Source: Komagataeibacter xylinus | Lineage (GTDB): Bacteria; Pseudomonadota; Alphaproteobacteria; Acetobacterales; Acetobacteraceae | Length of the DNA stretch: 64,000 nt | Assembly: GCF_004302915.1 (NCBI RefSeq) | Contig: NZ_QQBI01000003.1 | Location: forward strand, 154,546-218,545 | Reading direction: 5' to 3' | In this document: positions 48,604-57,272 of the stretch, piece by piece | Position numbering within the stretch: position 1 is the first letter of the stretch | Layout: every line of letters starts with the position of its first letter | Translations under genes and position numbers: made by a program | The notes under the pieces: model-generated | What the model was told of the DNA's origin: nothing | What the model saw: the letters and a program-made list of their open reading frames with translations, nothing else | Databases searched by the model: none

Positions 48604-49704
48604 TTATCCAGCCAGGGGGTCTTGGGAGGGAACAGGGCCGCCCGCCATGGCCCGGAGAATATGGGGGGCGATTTCATGCACCGGCAGGCTGATGCATGCC
48701 GCCCCCGTGCGCTCGGCAGCGCCCGGCATGCCGTGAATGACGGCGGTGCTGCGGTCCTCCACCACCGTGTAGCCTCCGCGCGCGCGCAGGCGGCCCAGCC
48801 CCTCCACGCCGTCCTCGCCCATGCCGGTCAGCAGCACGCCAAGCCCGTCGGCGCCAAAAACCCTTGCCACGGAGGAAAACAGCACGTCAGCCGAGGGGCG
48901 CTGCCCCTGCACCGGGGCTGCGTCGTGCAGCAGCACCTCGCCGCGCGGGCCCACCGTCATGTGCCGGTTACCCGGCGCCACGAGCACCTGCCCGCGCGCG
49001 AGTGGCATGCCATGCTGCGCCAGCCTGACCGGCAGCGCCACCTGCTGGTCCAGCCACTGGGCAAAACCTTCCATGAAGCTTTGCCCCATATGCTGCACCA
49101 GCACCACCGGCAGCGCGAAATCGGGCGGCAGGTCACCCAGCACGCGGGCAAAAGCGGTCGGCCCCCCGGTGGAGGCGGCCATGGCGAGGATGCGGGGGTG
49201 GATGACAAGCGGGCGCGACCACATGCCCTTGTGGCGAAAGGGCTCCGCCTGCATGAGCCTGCGCCGGATGACCGGCACCTGGCTCATGATGTAGAGCTGG
49301 GTGGCAATGCCCTGCGCCACGGCGGCCCCCGCGCTGCCCGTAAGCCCCTGCGGCTTCTCGATCACCGACAGCGCCCCCGAGCGCAGCGCGTTCATCGAGA
49401 CCTGCGTGGCCTGGCCGCCCAGCGTGTCGCTCACGATGACGATGGGGGTGGGAAAATGCGCCATGATCTGCCGCGTGGCCTCAAGCCCGTCCATGCCGGG
49501 CAGGCAGATATCCATCGAGATCACGTCCGGCCGCAGGCGCGGCACGAGGCGCAGGGCCTCCTCCGCCGTTTCCACCGCCTCGGCCAGTTCAAGGCGCGGG
49601 TCATCGGCCACCACGCGCATGAGCAGGTGGCGCAATACCGCCGAATCCTCCACGATCAGCACGCGTCTTGGCGGCTGGACCGGCTGGGGCAGGACTGCGT
49701 TCAC
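48604..49704 (-). CDS. cheB: chemotaxis response regulator / methylesterase CheB
   Basis: CheB removes methyl groups from chemoreceptor glutamates and is activated by phosphorylation from CheA. The 366-residue protein has a receiver domain (VLIVEDSAVLRHLL, VISMDICLPGMDG) and a methylesterase domain. The Ser-His-Asp triad lies in MAASTGGPTAF, LVQHMGQSF and LLTGMGEDGVEG. It overlaps cheA by 4 bp and matches WspF in architecture. Confidence 0.95.
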   Translation of the reverse strand: MNAVLPQPVQPPRRVLIVEDSAVLRHLLMRVVADDPRLELAEAVETAEEALRLVPRLRPDVISMDICLPGMDGLEATRQIMAHFPTPIVIVSDTLGGQATQVSMNALRSGALSVIEKPQGLTGSAGAAVAQGIATQLYIMSQVPVIRRRLMQAEPFRHKGMWSRPLVIHPRILAMAASTGGPTAFARVLGDLPPDFALPVVLVQHMGQSFMEGFAQWLDQQVALPVRLAQHGMPLARGQVLVAPGNRHMTVGPRGEVLLHDAAPVQGQRPSADVLFSSVARVFGADGLGVLLTGMGEDGVEGLGRLRARGGYTVVEDRSTAVIHGMPGAAERTGAACISLPVHEIAPHILRAMAGGPVPSQDPLAG

Positions 49705-51803
49705 AAAAGCCCCCTTATGGTGTCGATCAGTTCGCCCTGGTCGAAACGCTGCTTGGTCAGGTAGGCCCGCGCGCCGCCTTCCATGCCGCGACGGATATCC
49801 TCGCCATCATCGCGCGAGGTCATGAGCACGACGGGAATATGGGCCAGATGCACATCCCCCTGCATGGCCGCGAGCAGGGCCAGGCCATCCATGCGCGGCA
49901 TTTCCACATCCGTCACCACCACATCCACATGCCGCGAGGATTGCTGGAGCATGGCCAGCGCCTCCTCCCCATCCACCGCAAGGCACACGTCATAACCGTG
50001 GGACTGGAGGATCGTTTTCTGCAATGTCCGGGTCGTGATCGAGTCATCGACCACCATCACCAGCGGCGCGTGGCGCACGGGCACCACGGGGGCGGCGCTG
50101 TCCACATCGCTGAAATGCGCCCCACCCCCATTGCCGCGCTCGCGCCAGCGCGCAAACAGCCGGTCGGGGCTGAGCACGAACACCGGCTGGTCCTCGCGCG
50201 GCCAGGCAATGCCGGGCACGAGCTCGCTGTCCAGCCCCACGGCGGTGGCGTCCGACACCAGGAGCGTGCGCACATCGACCATGCGCTCGACGGCAAAGCC
50301 GCAGCGCACGCCATCGACCTCCATCACCACCACACTCACCGCGCCATCGCGCACCGGCAGCGGCGCGTTTTCATCGCCCACGAAGGCGCGCAGCGGGGCG
50401 AGCGGCACCAGTTCCTCCTCGCGCCGTTCGTCTGCCACACCCGCGCCATTGGGCGGGTGGGGCACCACGGCAAACGGCATGCCGCCCACCAGGCGGATCT
50501 CGTCACGCCGCACGCGCAGCAGGTGGCGGATCACCCGGCCGGGCAGGCCGAGGGACTGGCCTTCGTTTTCCACCAGCAGCACGGTGCGCTGGCGCTGCGA
50601 CACCGGCACGGTCAGGATGACGGTGGTGCCCGCGGGCTGGCGCTGCTCCATGCGCACGCTGCCATGGAGCGCGCGCGCCGCCTCCGCCACCACGGAAAGC
50701 CCCACCCCGCGCCCGGCCAGGCTGTCGGCCTTGCCACGGGTGGAAAAACCCGGCTCGAACACGCGCGCCAGCAACTGCCGTGCATCGAGCGGGGCATCGG
50801 CATGGACCAGCCCCTGCCCTGCCGCGCGGGCGGCGATGGCACGCAGGTCGGGGCCGCGCCCGTCATCGCTCACCGCGACCTGCAGCCGCACCCCGGTCAT
50901 GGTCACGGCGATGGTGATGTTGAGGTCTTCCGACTTGCCCGCCGCCAGCCGCTCGGCACGGGTTTCATGCCCATGCACGATGGCGTTGCGCACGAGATGG
51001 ATAACCGGGTCGCGCAATGCCTGCATCACGCGGCGCTCAGTCTGCACGTTCATGCCGGTCATGTGCACCTCGACGCCTGCCTCCGGCCCGCCATGCTCGC
51101 GCGCGATGCGCCGCGCCATGGCGGCCAGCGAGCCGAACACGCTCTCGGCGGGCACGAGGGTTACGGCATGCACTTCCTCGCCCAGGCGCAGCAGGGCACG
51201 GTCGATCTGGCCCGCCATGAGCTCACGCTCACGCCCCACCCCCATCAGCCGGCGCGTCATGCGCGCGAATTCGGCCACCGGGTCGGCGCGCATGCGCTCG
51301 GGCGCGTGCATGACGGCGCGCGCATCACCCAGCAGGTCCATCACCTGCGCCCATAGCCGCTCATGCCGGTCGGCCACGGCCATGAGGTCATGCACGGCGG
51401 CGGCCAGCGCATCGAGCCGGGCCACGGGCACCTGCACATAGGCCGGGTTTTCCACCTGCGTCGCCGCCTCATCGGGTGCGGCGGGCGCATCCGGGGGCGT
51501 TGCGGTCATGAGCAGGTCGATCTCGTCGAGCGTATCGGTAATGGCAGCAAGATCGGCCGCGTCGGGCAGCGCATGGGCCGAGAGCAGGGCCGAGAGGCGG
51601 TTCTCGAGCGCATGGGCCACGCCCTCGACCACCGGCAGTTCCACCGCGCGCGCCGCACCCTTAAGCGAATGGACGCGGCGGAAGATCTCCGCAAGGCCCT
51701 GCGCATCCGGGCAGCCCGCCGCCACGATGGCGCGGATGGCCCGCAGGTGGTCGCGGTATTCGGCATCGAACACCGCCAGCAGTTCGTCCCTCAGGTTATC
51801 CAC
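49701..51803 (-). CDS. cheA: CheA-type hybrid kinase (Hpt-kinase-CheW-REC)
   Basis: This is the central kinase of the chemosensory pathway, 700 residues. Domains: Hpt (1-100, phosphoacceptor in RRVHSLKGAARAVEL), a linker without a CheY-binding P2 domain, a dimerisation region, an ATPase (about 260-400: IHLVRNAIVHGHE, SDDGRGPDLRAI, FSTRGKADSLAGRGVGLSVV), CheW-like (about 405-535) and a C-terminal receiver (about 570-695: MVVDDSITTRTLQKTI, VVTDVEMPRMDG). The fused receiver is typical of WspE, FrzE and CheA3, not of motility CheA. Its start is 11 bp after the mcp stop. Confidence 0.94.
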   Translation of the reverse strand: MDNLRDELLAVFDAEYRDHLRAIRAIVAAGCPDAQGLAEIFRRVHSLKGAARAVELPVVEGVAHALENRLSALLSAHALPDAADLAAITDTLDEIDLLMTATPPDAPAAPDEAATQVENPAYVQVPVARLDALAAAVHDLMAVADRHERLWAQVMDLLGDARAVMHAPERMRADPVAEFARMTRRLMGVGRERELMAGQIDRALLRLGEEVHAVTLVPAESVFGSLAAMARRIAREHGGPEAGVEVHMTGMNVQTERRVMQALRDPVIHLVRNAIVHGHETRAERLAAGKSEDLNITIAVTMTGVRLQVAVSDDGRGPDLRAIAARAAGQGLVHADAPLDARQLLARVFEPGFSTRGKADSLAGRGVGLSVVAEAARALHGSVRMEQRQPAGTTVILTVPVSQRQRTVLLVENEGQSLGLPGRVIRHLLRVRRDEIRLVGGMPFAVVPHPPNGAGVADERREEELVPLAPLRAFVGDENAPLPVRDGAVSVVVMEVDGVRCGFAVERMVDVRTLLVSDATAVGLDSELVPGIAWPREDQPVFVLSPDRLFARWRERGNGGGAHFSDVDSAAPVVPVRHAPLVMVVDDSITTRTLQKTILQSHGYDVCLAVDGEEALAMLQQSSRHVDVVVTDVEMPRMDGLALLAAMQGDVHLAHIPVVLMTSRDDGEDIRRGMEGGARAYLTKQRFDQGELIDTIRGLL

Positions 51804-51814
51804 GGGCTGGCCCG

Positions 51815-53497
51815 TCAGGTCCGGTAACGCGCGGAAATGGTGAGCAGCTGCTTGGACAGCTTGCCGAGGTTGCTGGCCGAGACCTCAAGGTTGCGCGTGC
51901 CGCCCGATGTCTGCTGGCTGGCCTGGCGGATGCTCTGCAGCGCGGTCATGACCTGCTCGATGCCGATCTGCTGCTGGTTGGTCGAGGCCACGATCTGCTG
52001 GAAGGCATTCACGCCCTCCTGGATGCCGCCGGTCATGCGCTCGATGGTGCGGTAGGCGATGTCGGTGCGTTCCTTGCCCGCCGAGACGCGCTTGACCGCC
52101 TCCTCCGTCAGCATGACGGAGGTGTTGATGCCGCGCTGGATGTCGCCCAGTATGGCGCGCACGTTCTGGGTGGCATCACGCGACTGGTCGGCGAGGATCT
52201 TCATCTCGGCGGCCACCACGGCGAACGAACGGCCATGCTCGCCTGCCGCCGCCGCCTCGATGGCGGCATTGAGAGCGAGCAGGTGCGAACGCTCCGACAG
52301 GTCATTGACCGAGGCAATGATCTCGCTGATCGCCTCGGTGCGCTCGGACAGCGCCACGATGTTCGAGGCCACGGCCTCGGCGCCATCATGGGTGTGGGCC
52401 ATGGCGCGCGCGGTTTCCTCCACGGCCTCAAGCCCGCTGGCCGAGCTGTGCACGATCACCTCGGCGGATGAAATCACCTCACGCGCGCGCTTGCTGATCT
52501 GGGCACCGGAATGGGTGATCTCGTCCACCGTGGCAGCCGTTTCCTGGACTGCGGCAAACTGTTCCTCAACACTTGCGGCCTGCTGCTGGGTGGAGGCGCG
52601 GATCTCGGCCACGGCGGCATCGAGGTTCTGCGTCACCTCGCCGCTCTGGCGGGCAATCTCGCGCAGGCCGTCGATCATGCGGTTGAGCCCGGCGGCAAGG
52701 CGGGCGACCTCATCGCGCTCCTCGCCCATGCTGCCCACCTTGGCGCGGGTGGCAAGGTCGCCCTGCCCCACGCGCTCCATCACGTGCATGATGGACGAGA
52801 TCGGCTCCATGATCGAGCGCCGCGTCCAGAAGGTCACGATCAGCGCCACCACCACGGCGAGCACCATGCCAATGGCCAGCGAGCGGCGGCTGTAGTCATA
52901 GGAGGCCGCACCCTGGGTTTCGGCCACCTGCACCCCGTGGTCGAGCAGCGAGGCGGCGCGGCCCACGAGCAGGTCGATCGACTGCTCGCGGCTGTCTATG
53001 CGCGAGGCCTGCTCGCGCACGCTGGCATCATTGCCCGCACGGATGGCCTGGAACAGGAGCCCCGCGCCGCGTGTATCCATCTGGAACTGGCTGGAAATAT
53101 CACGCAGCTGGCTGGCCACGGTACTGAACATCTCGCGCTGGTCGTTGCTGCGCGCAAGGCGGCCGCCTTCCTCGGCACGGGAAAGCACGCCAGCGAGCAG
53201 GCTGTCGGCCTCGCGGGCCTTTTCATCCCAGCTGGCAATGGCATCTTCGAGCACGGCGGGCGCAGTCTCGAAATCATGGGCGTAGTAATGCGCCAGGATG
53301 GCGAGCCTGCGGGCGACGAGGTCGTTCTCGTTGGCGCGGATATGGGTCAGTTCACGATAGACCGACAGGTCACGCGTGACGATGATGGTCATCTCGTCGC
53401 GCACGTCGCGTATCTGCCCCAGCGCATAGATACCCAGCGAGACCATGAGCAGGACACCGACCATGAAACCGAACAGCAGGCGATTGGCGATAGTCAC
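51815..53497 (-). CDS. methyl-accepting chemotaxis protein
   Basis: This is a transmembrane chemoreceptor of 560 residues. A helix (about 6-28, LLFGFMVGVLLMVSLGIYA) precedes a mainly helical periplasmic domain of about 170 residues, probably a four-helix bundle. A second helix (SLAIGMVLAVVVALIVTFW), HAMP, and the cytoplasmic signalling hairpin with NDLSERSHLLALNAAIEAA and FAVVAAEMKILADQSRDAT follow. No CheR-binding pentapeptide is visible at the C-terminus. It is the only receptor in the operon and, like WspA, has a membrane-bound layout. The signal is unknown. Confidence 0.95.
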   Translation of the reverse strand: MTIANRLLFGFMVGVLLMVSLGIYALGQIRDVRDEMTIIVTRDLSVYRELTHIRANENDLVARRLAILAHYYAHDFETAPAVLEDAIASWDEKAREADSLLAGVLSRAEEGGRLARSNDQREMFSTVASQLRDISSQFQMDTRGAGLLFQAIRAGNDASVREQASRIDSREQSIDLLVGRAASLLDHGVQVAETQGAASYDYSRRSLAIGMVLAVVVALIVTFWTRRSIMEPISSIMHVMERVGQGDLATRAKVGSMGEERDEVARLAAGLNRMIDGLREIARQSGEVTQNLDAAVAEIRASTQQQAASVEEQFAAVQETAATVDEITHSGAQISKRAREVISSAEVIVHSSASGLEAVEETARAMAHTHDGAEAVASNIVALSERTEAISEIIASVNDLSERSHLLALNAAIEAAAAGEHGRSFAVVAAEMKILADQSRDATQNVRAILGDIQRGINTSVMLTEEAVKRVSAGKERTDIAYRTIERMTGGIQEGVNAFQQIVASTNQQQIGIEQVMTALQSIRQASQQTSGGTRNLEVSASNLGKLSKQLLTISARYRT

Positions 53498-53503
53498 GGC
53501 ACT

Positions 53504-54055
53504 TCACACTCCGACATAACGGGAAGAAAACAGGCGCGCGGGATCGATGACCGTCATGCTGCGCCCATCGGCCAGCCTGGCCTGCGGAAAGCCCGAGGGC
53601 GTAAGGGGGGTGGGTGTTGCGGTAATGTCCACCGTGCCGCCCGCCCTGCTGGCCAGCAGGGCGATGCGCCCGAGCGGAATGCTCGACACCGAGCGCAGCA
53701 GTAGCATGACACCGGGCTGCGCCAGTGCAGCGCCCCCAAGCAGCACCGACAGGTCGAACACGGTATAAAGGTCACCCTGATAGCCATGCACGCCGCGCAC
53801 GCCGGGCGGGCAGTCGGGCCTGCGCGGCATGTCGCTCCACACCGGGTCGGTCACGCGCAGCACGGCATGCAGGTCCACCCCGCAGCACTGGCCCGCAAGG
53901 TCGAGCAGGACCAGCGGGCGCGCGGGCACGCCGGGGCCTTCGGTGTCGGCGCGGGCGGCCATGATGCGCGCGCGGTCGGCCAGCACGCGCCGCGCAAAGG
54001 CCTCGCGCCCCGCAAGGGGGGGGGCGGCAGGCGGCGGGCCGAAAAAACGCACCAT
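53504..54055 (-). CDS. cheW: CheW-like coupling protein 1
   Basis: This is an adaptor linking receptor and CheA, 183 residues. The CheW fold spans about 45-180: LVLLDLAGQCCGVDLHAVLRV (given in part as VLLDLAGQCCGVDLHAV), GVRGVHGYQGDLYTVFDLS, and ARLFSSRY at the end. A 40-residue N-terminal tail precedes it. It shares one base with the cheR stop (TGATG). With the second CheW it brackets cheR, as WspB and WspD bracket WspC. Confidence 0.9.
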   Translation of the reverse strand: MVRFFGPPPAAPPLAGREAFARRVLADRARIMAARADTEGPGVPARPLVLLDLAGQCCGVDLHAVLRVTDPVWSDMPRRPDCPPGVRGVHGYQGDLYTVFDLSVLLGGAALAQPGVMLLLRSVSSIPLGRIALLASRAGGTVDITATPTPLTPSGFPQARLADGRSMTVIDPARLFSSRYVGV

Positions 54056-55449
54056 CAGGACGGCACCTGCTGGGCGCGGGCCATGGCCTGGCGCGCGCCA
54101 GACGGCGCACCGGGCGGCTCATCAAGCTGGCGCACCAGCCGCAGCAGCCCGCCCGCGGTCAGGCCATCGCCATCAGGCAGGGGGGCATCGGGCGGGCAGC
54201 GGCTGGCGAGTTCCGTCATCTGCGCGCGGATGCGCGCGGCCTGCGCATGGCCGCCCGCATCTTCAAGCAGGCGGGCGAGGTAGCAGCGCGCCATGACGTG
54301 GTCGCGGCACAGATAGATGACCCGGCGGAACGATTCCTCGGCCTGCAGCAGGTTGCCGTGCCCCCATGCCAGCACGGCGAACAGGAAATGGATGCGCACG
54401 TCAACCGGGTGGCGGGCCAGATGGTCGCGGCACATCTGCATGGCGCGCGCCACGTGCCCGCCATCGGCCACGCGGCGGATGGCGGCGGCCACGGGCGTGC
54501 TGTCGGGCAACGACGCAGGGGGCGTGGCACGCGGGATGCGGGGCGCGGGCGGCGGCCGCGTTGCGGCCAGTGCCGCCTGCGCGCCCCCCACGCATGGCGC
54601 GCGGAACGCCAGCGTGCCGGGCAGGCGCACGGTCTCGAGAAACGGCCTGAAATCGGAAACCGGCTCCGAATGCCCCAAAAGCAGCCAGCCCTCGGGCACG
54701 AGGCGCCCCGCCATGGCGTGCACCAACCCCACCGCCTGCGCCTGCGCGAAATAGATCAGCACATTACGGCACAGGATGAGGTCGAACGGACCGGCGGGGC
54801 CGCCATCGGGGCGCAACAGGTCAAGGATGTTGCTGTAGCGGAAGGTGACCATGCGCCGGTACCCCTCATGCAGCCGCCACAGGCGCGCGCTGACGGGGGT
54901 GAACCATTCCGCGCGCTGCGCAGGCGCAATATCACGCAGGCTCCATGCGCTGAACGCGGCCTCGCGCGCCTGGTCAAGGGCGCGGGTGCTGATGTCGGTG
55001 CCCAGGATGTCGATCCGCCAGTCCGCCAGTTTCTGGCCTGCCTCATCGAGCAGGCGCGCCAGCACGATGGCGATGGAATAGGGCTCGGCCCCGTTGGCGC
55101 AGCCCACGCTCCAGATCCGCAGGTGCCGCGTGGCCTGCGCCCTGCGGATCAGCCGGGGCAGGATGGTGCGCTCAAGGGCCGCGAACTGCTCGGCATAGCG
55201 GAAGAAGAAGGTCTCCCCGATGGTGATGACCGATTCCAGCTCGCGCCATTCCGCATCGCCATGCGTGCCGTCGGCCAGCAGGGCCAGGTAGTCATGGCAG
55301 GTGCGGCAGCCATGCAGGCGCATGCGCGCGCCCACCACCTCTTCAAGCAGGTCGGCCTTGTCCACGTAGTAATGCAGGCCGGTGCGCCGGGTCACGGCAT
55401 TGACGAGCCTGCGAAACCCCGCTGGCGGAAAGGCGGCCGATCCGCTCAC
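54055..55449 (-). CDS. cheR: CheR methyltransferase with C-terminal TPR-like region
   Basis: CheR methylates receptor glutamates with SAM. The 464-residue protein starts at GTG (VSGSAAFPPAGFRRLVN) overlapping the previous stop by 4 bp. Catalytic domain marks: ITIGETFFFRYAEQF, RIWSVGCANGAEPYSIAIVL, LGTDISTRALDQAREAAFS and LCRNVLIYFAQ. After a Pro/Ala-rich linker (about 300-335) a helical repeat region (about 345-430, HPVDVRIHFLFAVLAWGHGN, YLARLLEDAGGHAQAARIRA) resembles the TPR tail of WspC. That tail usually replaces pentapeptide docking, which agrees with the receptor lacking one. Confidence 0.92.
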   Translation of the reverse strand: MSGSAAFPPAGFRRLVNAVTRRTGLHYYVDKADLLEEVVGARMRLHGCRTCHDYLALLADGTHGDAEWRELESVITIGETFFFRYAEQFAALERTILPRLIRRAQATRHLRIWSVGCANGAEPYSIAIVLARLLDEAGQKLADWRIDILGTDISTRALDQAREAAFSAWSLRDIAPAQRAEWFTPVSARLWRLHEGYRRMVTFRYSNILDLLRPDGGPAGPFDLILCRNVLIYFAQAQAVGLVHAMAGRLVPEGWLLLGHSEPVSDFRPFLETVRLPGTLAFRAPCVGGAQAALAATRPPPAPRIPRATPPASLPDSTPVAAAIRRVADGGHVARAMQMCRDHLARHPVDVRIHFLFAVLAWGHGNLLQAEESFRRVIYLCRDHVMARCYLARLLEDAGGHAQAARIRAQMTELASRCPPDAPLPDGDGLTAGGLLRLVRQLDEPPGAPSGARQAMARAQQVPS

Positions 55450-56039
55450 GGCGCACCATCCGCTGCCGTGGTGGCGCCGGGGTCCGTCTGCGCCCAAAGG
55501 GCCGCGCGCGCGCGGGTGCGCTCGAGCAGGCTGTCGAGCCGCATGCGTTCACCGTCGTCCAGGATGTCGGTCATGCGCAACATGAAGGCAGTGCTGCCAT
55601 CCCCCAGTTCAAGTTCCTGCCCCGCACCCTCTGCTTCCGTGGCGCCTGCGTCAACCATGGCGGGGCTGCCCTTTGGGGGGTGCATGACATCAAGGGCCGC
55701 ATCGACCAGCAGCGCGACACAGCCACCGCCGGGCTGGTTGCACAAAAGCAGCGGGCGGTAGAGCAGATCAAGCGGCGCACGCACGGCGTGGGCGCGCACG
55801 CCAAGCAGCACACCAAGGTCAAGCACCGCCACCATGGCACCCCCGAGCCGGAACCAGCCCGAAACATGCGGCACCGTCACCATGGGCGCGCGCAGGGCGG
55901 GCACGGGCATGCACTCGCGCACCACCAGGCCCGCGGGCAGGCCGTACTGCCGCTCCCCCACCCGAAAGACCATGACCGGCGGGGCTTCGGGGCGGGCCCT
56001 CCCCGTTGCCGTGGCCTGCTGTGGGCTGGTGTGATCCAT
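55446..56039 (-). CDS. cheW: CheW-like coupling protein 2
   Basis: This is the first gene of the chemosensory operon, an adaptor of 197 residues. The CheW fold has VMVFRVGERQYGLPAGLVVR, GWFRLGGAMVAVLDLGVLL and CVALLVDAALDVMHPP. A C-terminal extension with LDDGERMRLDSLLERTRAR could be a helix. The ATG at 56039 gives MDHTSPQQATA. It overlaps cheR by 4 bp (GTGA). The operon promoter should lie in the 130-bp gap before 56173, which it shares with a divergent gene. Confidence 0.9.
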   Translation of the reverse strand: MDHTSPQQATATGRARPEAPPVMVFRVGERQYGLPAGLVVRECMPVPALRAPMVTVPHVSGWFRLGGAMVAVLDLGVLLGVRAHAVRAPLDLLYRPLLLCNQPGGGCVALLVDAALDVMHPPKGSPAMVDAGATEAEGAGQELELGDGSTAFMLRMTDILDDGERMRLDSLLERTRARAALWAQTDPGATTAADGAP

Positions 56040-56172
56040 TGCTCCGGCGCCCTTCGCTGTTTGCCATATGCACAAGGCAGAAGTTTGCATTTAATACAAG
56101 CCATCGCTACCTCGGGCAGGAATGCATTTCCTACAATCCGGGGAAGCCGCCCCTTGCCGGAGTCTTGTTTTG

Positions 56173-56580
56173 ATGGACAGTTCCTTTTCCAGCCGTTCCC
56201 AGGACCGCACGCTGCCGCCTGACGCCACCCCTCCCGGCAGGCTGAACGGGCCGCGCATCGTGCGCATTGGCGTGTGGGCGGTGTTCTATTTCGCGTTCTA
56301 CCTCGTGCAGCAGGTTTCCGAGCTGGTGGCGCCCCTGGTGCTGGTGCTGGGCATTGGCTGGAGCGCGCTGCCGCATGTGATCGGCATCGTCAACGGGGCG
56401 GCGGGCAGCGACCCGCAGGCGCGTGACATGATCGCCCATGTGGCCCACTCCATTCCTGACCATCTTGAGGTGGGATCGCATTTCCTCACGCCGTCCTCGC
56501 TGGTGTTTGACGGGTTGATGCTCATGGCGCTGGCGGCCCTGTGCGCAACGCTGTCGACCATCGCCGCGCGCACCATGTAA
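56173..56580 (+). CDS. membrane protein upstream of ftsEX, unknown function
   Basis: This is a 135-residue protein with a hydrophilic N-terminus and hydrophobic segments VWAVFYFAFYLVQQVSELVA, PLVLVLGIGWSALPHVIGIV and LMLMALAALCATLSTIAAR. No known family. It lies 20 bp before ftsE in the same direction and is divergent from the chemosensory operon. Confidence 0.7.
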   Translation: MDSSFSSRSQDRTLPPDATPPGRLNGPRIVRIGVWAVFYFAFYLVQQVSELVAPLVLVLGIGWSALPHVIGIVNGAAGSDPQARDMIAHVAHSIPDHLEVGSHFLTPSSLVFDGLMLMALAALCATLSTIAARTM

Positions 56581-56600
56581 CAAACGGACGGACCCGCCCT

Positions 56601-57272
56601 ATGTTCCGCCTGCATGATGTCAGTTACGCCTATGGCGGCAGCCAGGCCGGCGTGGCTGCGCTGTCGCATGTCAGCCTTGACGTGGCGCAGGGCGAATTCC
56701 GCTGGCTGCTGGGGCCGTCGGGGGCGGGCAAGTCGTCGCTGCTGTCCATCCTGTCGCTGGAGGTGCAGGCCAGTTCCGGCATGGTCGAGATCCTGGGCGT
56801 GCCGGTCAGGCAGACACGGCGCGCGGGGCTTGCGCGGCTGCGGCGGCGCATCGGGGCGGTGAAGCAGGATTTCGGCCTGCTGCCCGACATGAGCGTGTTC
56901 GACAACGTGGCCCTGCCGCTGCGCCTGCAGCACCGCGCCGAGGCCGAAATTGCGCATGAGGTGCATGCCATCATGAAATGGGTCGGGCTGGAACACAGGC
57001 TCGATGCCCTGCCTCCCCAGCTTTCGGGCGGCGAGCAGCAGCGCGTGGCCATTGCGCGGGCCGTGATCTACCGCCCGGCCCTGCTGGTGGCCGATGAGCC
57101 GACCAATGCCCTTGATGAGCGCCAGGCCGGCCGCCTGATGCGCATGTTCCACCGCCTGGCCGAACTGGGCACCACCATCGTGGTCGCCACCCATAACGAT
57201 GCCATCGTGGCCAAGTACCCTGCGCCCACCATCGAACTCCTCCACGGCCATCTCGTGCGGGATCACGGCTGA
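56601..57272 (+). CDS. ftsE: cell division ATP-binding protein FtsE
   Basis: FtsE is the ATPase of the FtsEX complex that activates peptidoglycan hydrolases at the septum. The 223-residue protein begins MFRLHDVSYAYGG and has LLGPSGAGKSSLLSILSLE, KQDFGLLPDMSVFDNVALPL, QLSGGEQQRVAIARAV and LLVADEPTNALD. It shares one base with the ftsX start (TGATG), so the pair is coupled. Confidence 0.93.
   Translation: MFRLHDVSYAYGGSQAGVAALSHVSLDVAQGEFRWLLGPSGAGKSSLLSILSLEVQASSGMVEILGVPVRQTRRAGLARLRRRIGAVKQDFGLLPDMSVFDNVALPLRLQHRAEAEIAHEVHAIMKWVGLEHRLDALPPQLSGGEQQRVAIARAVIYRPALLVADEPTNALDERQAGRLMRMFHRLAELGTTIVVATHNDAIVAKYPAPTIELLHGHLVRDHG

Noticed and set aside
46792..49764. 990-codon open frame on the plus strand opposite the kinase and cheB genes
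   Set aside because: It is a GC-rich antisense shadow of two genes with unmistakable domains; its translation is His/Arg/Gln-rich with no motifs.
49668..51356. 562-codon plus-strand open frame opposite cheA
   Set aside because: Shadow of cheA; no domain or ribosome site.
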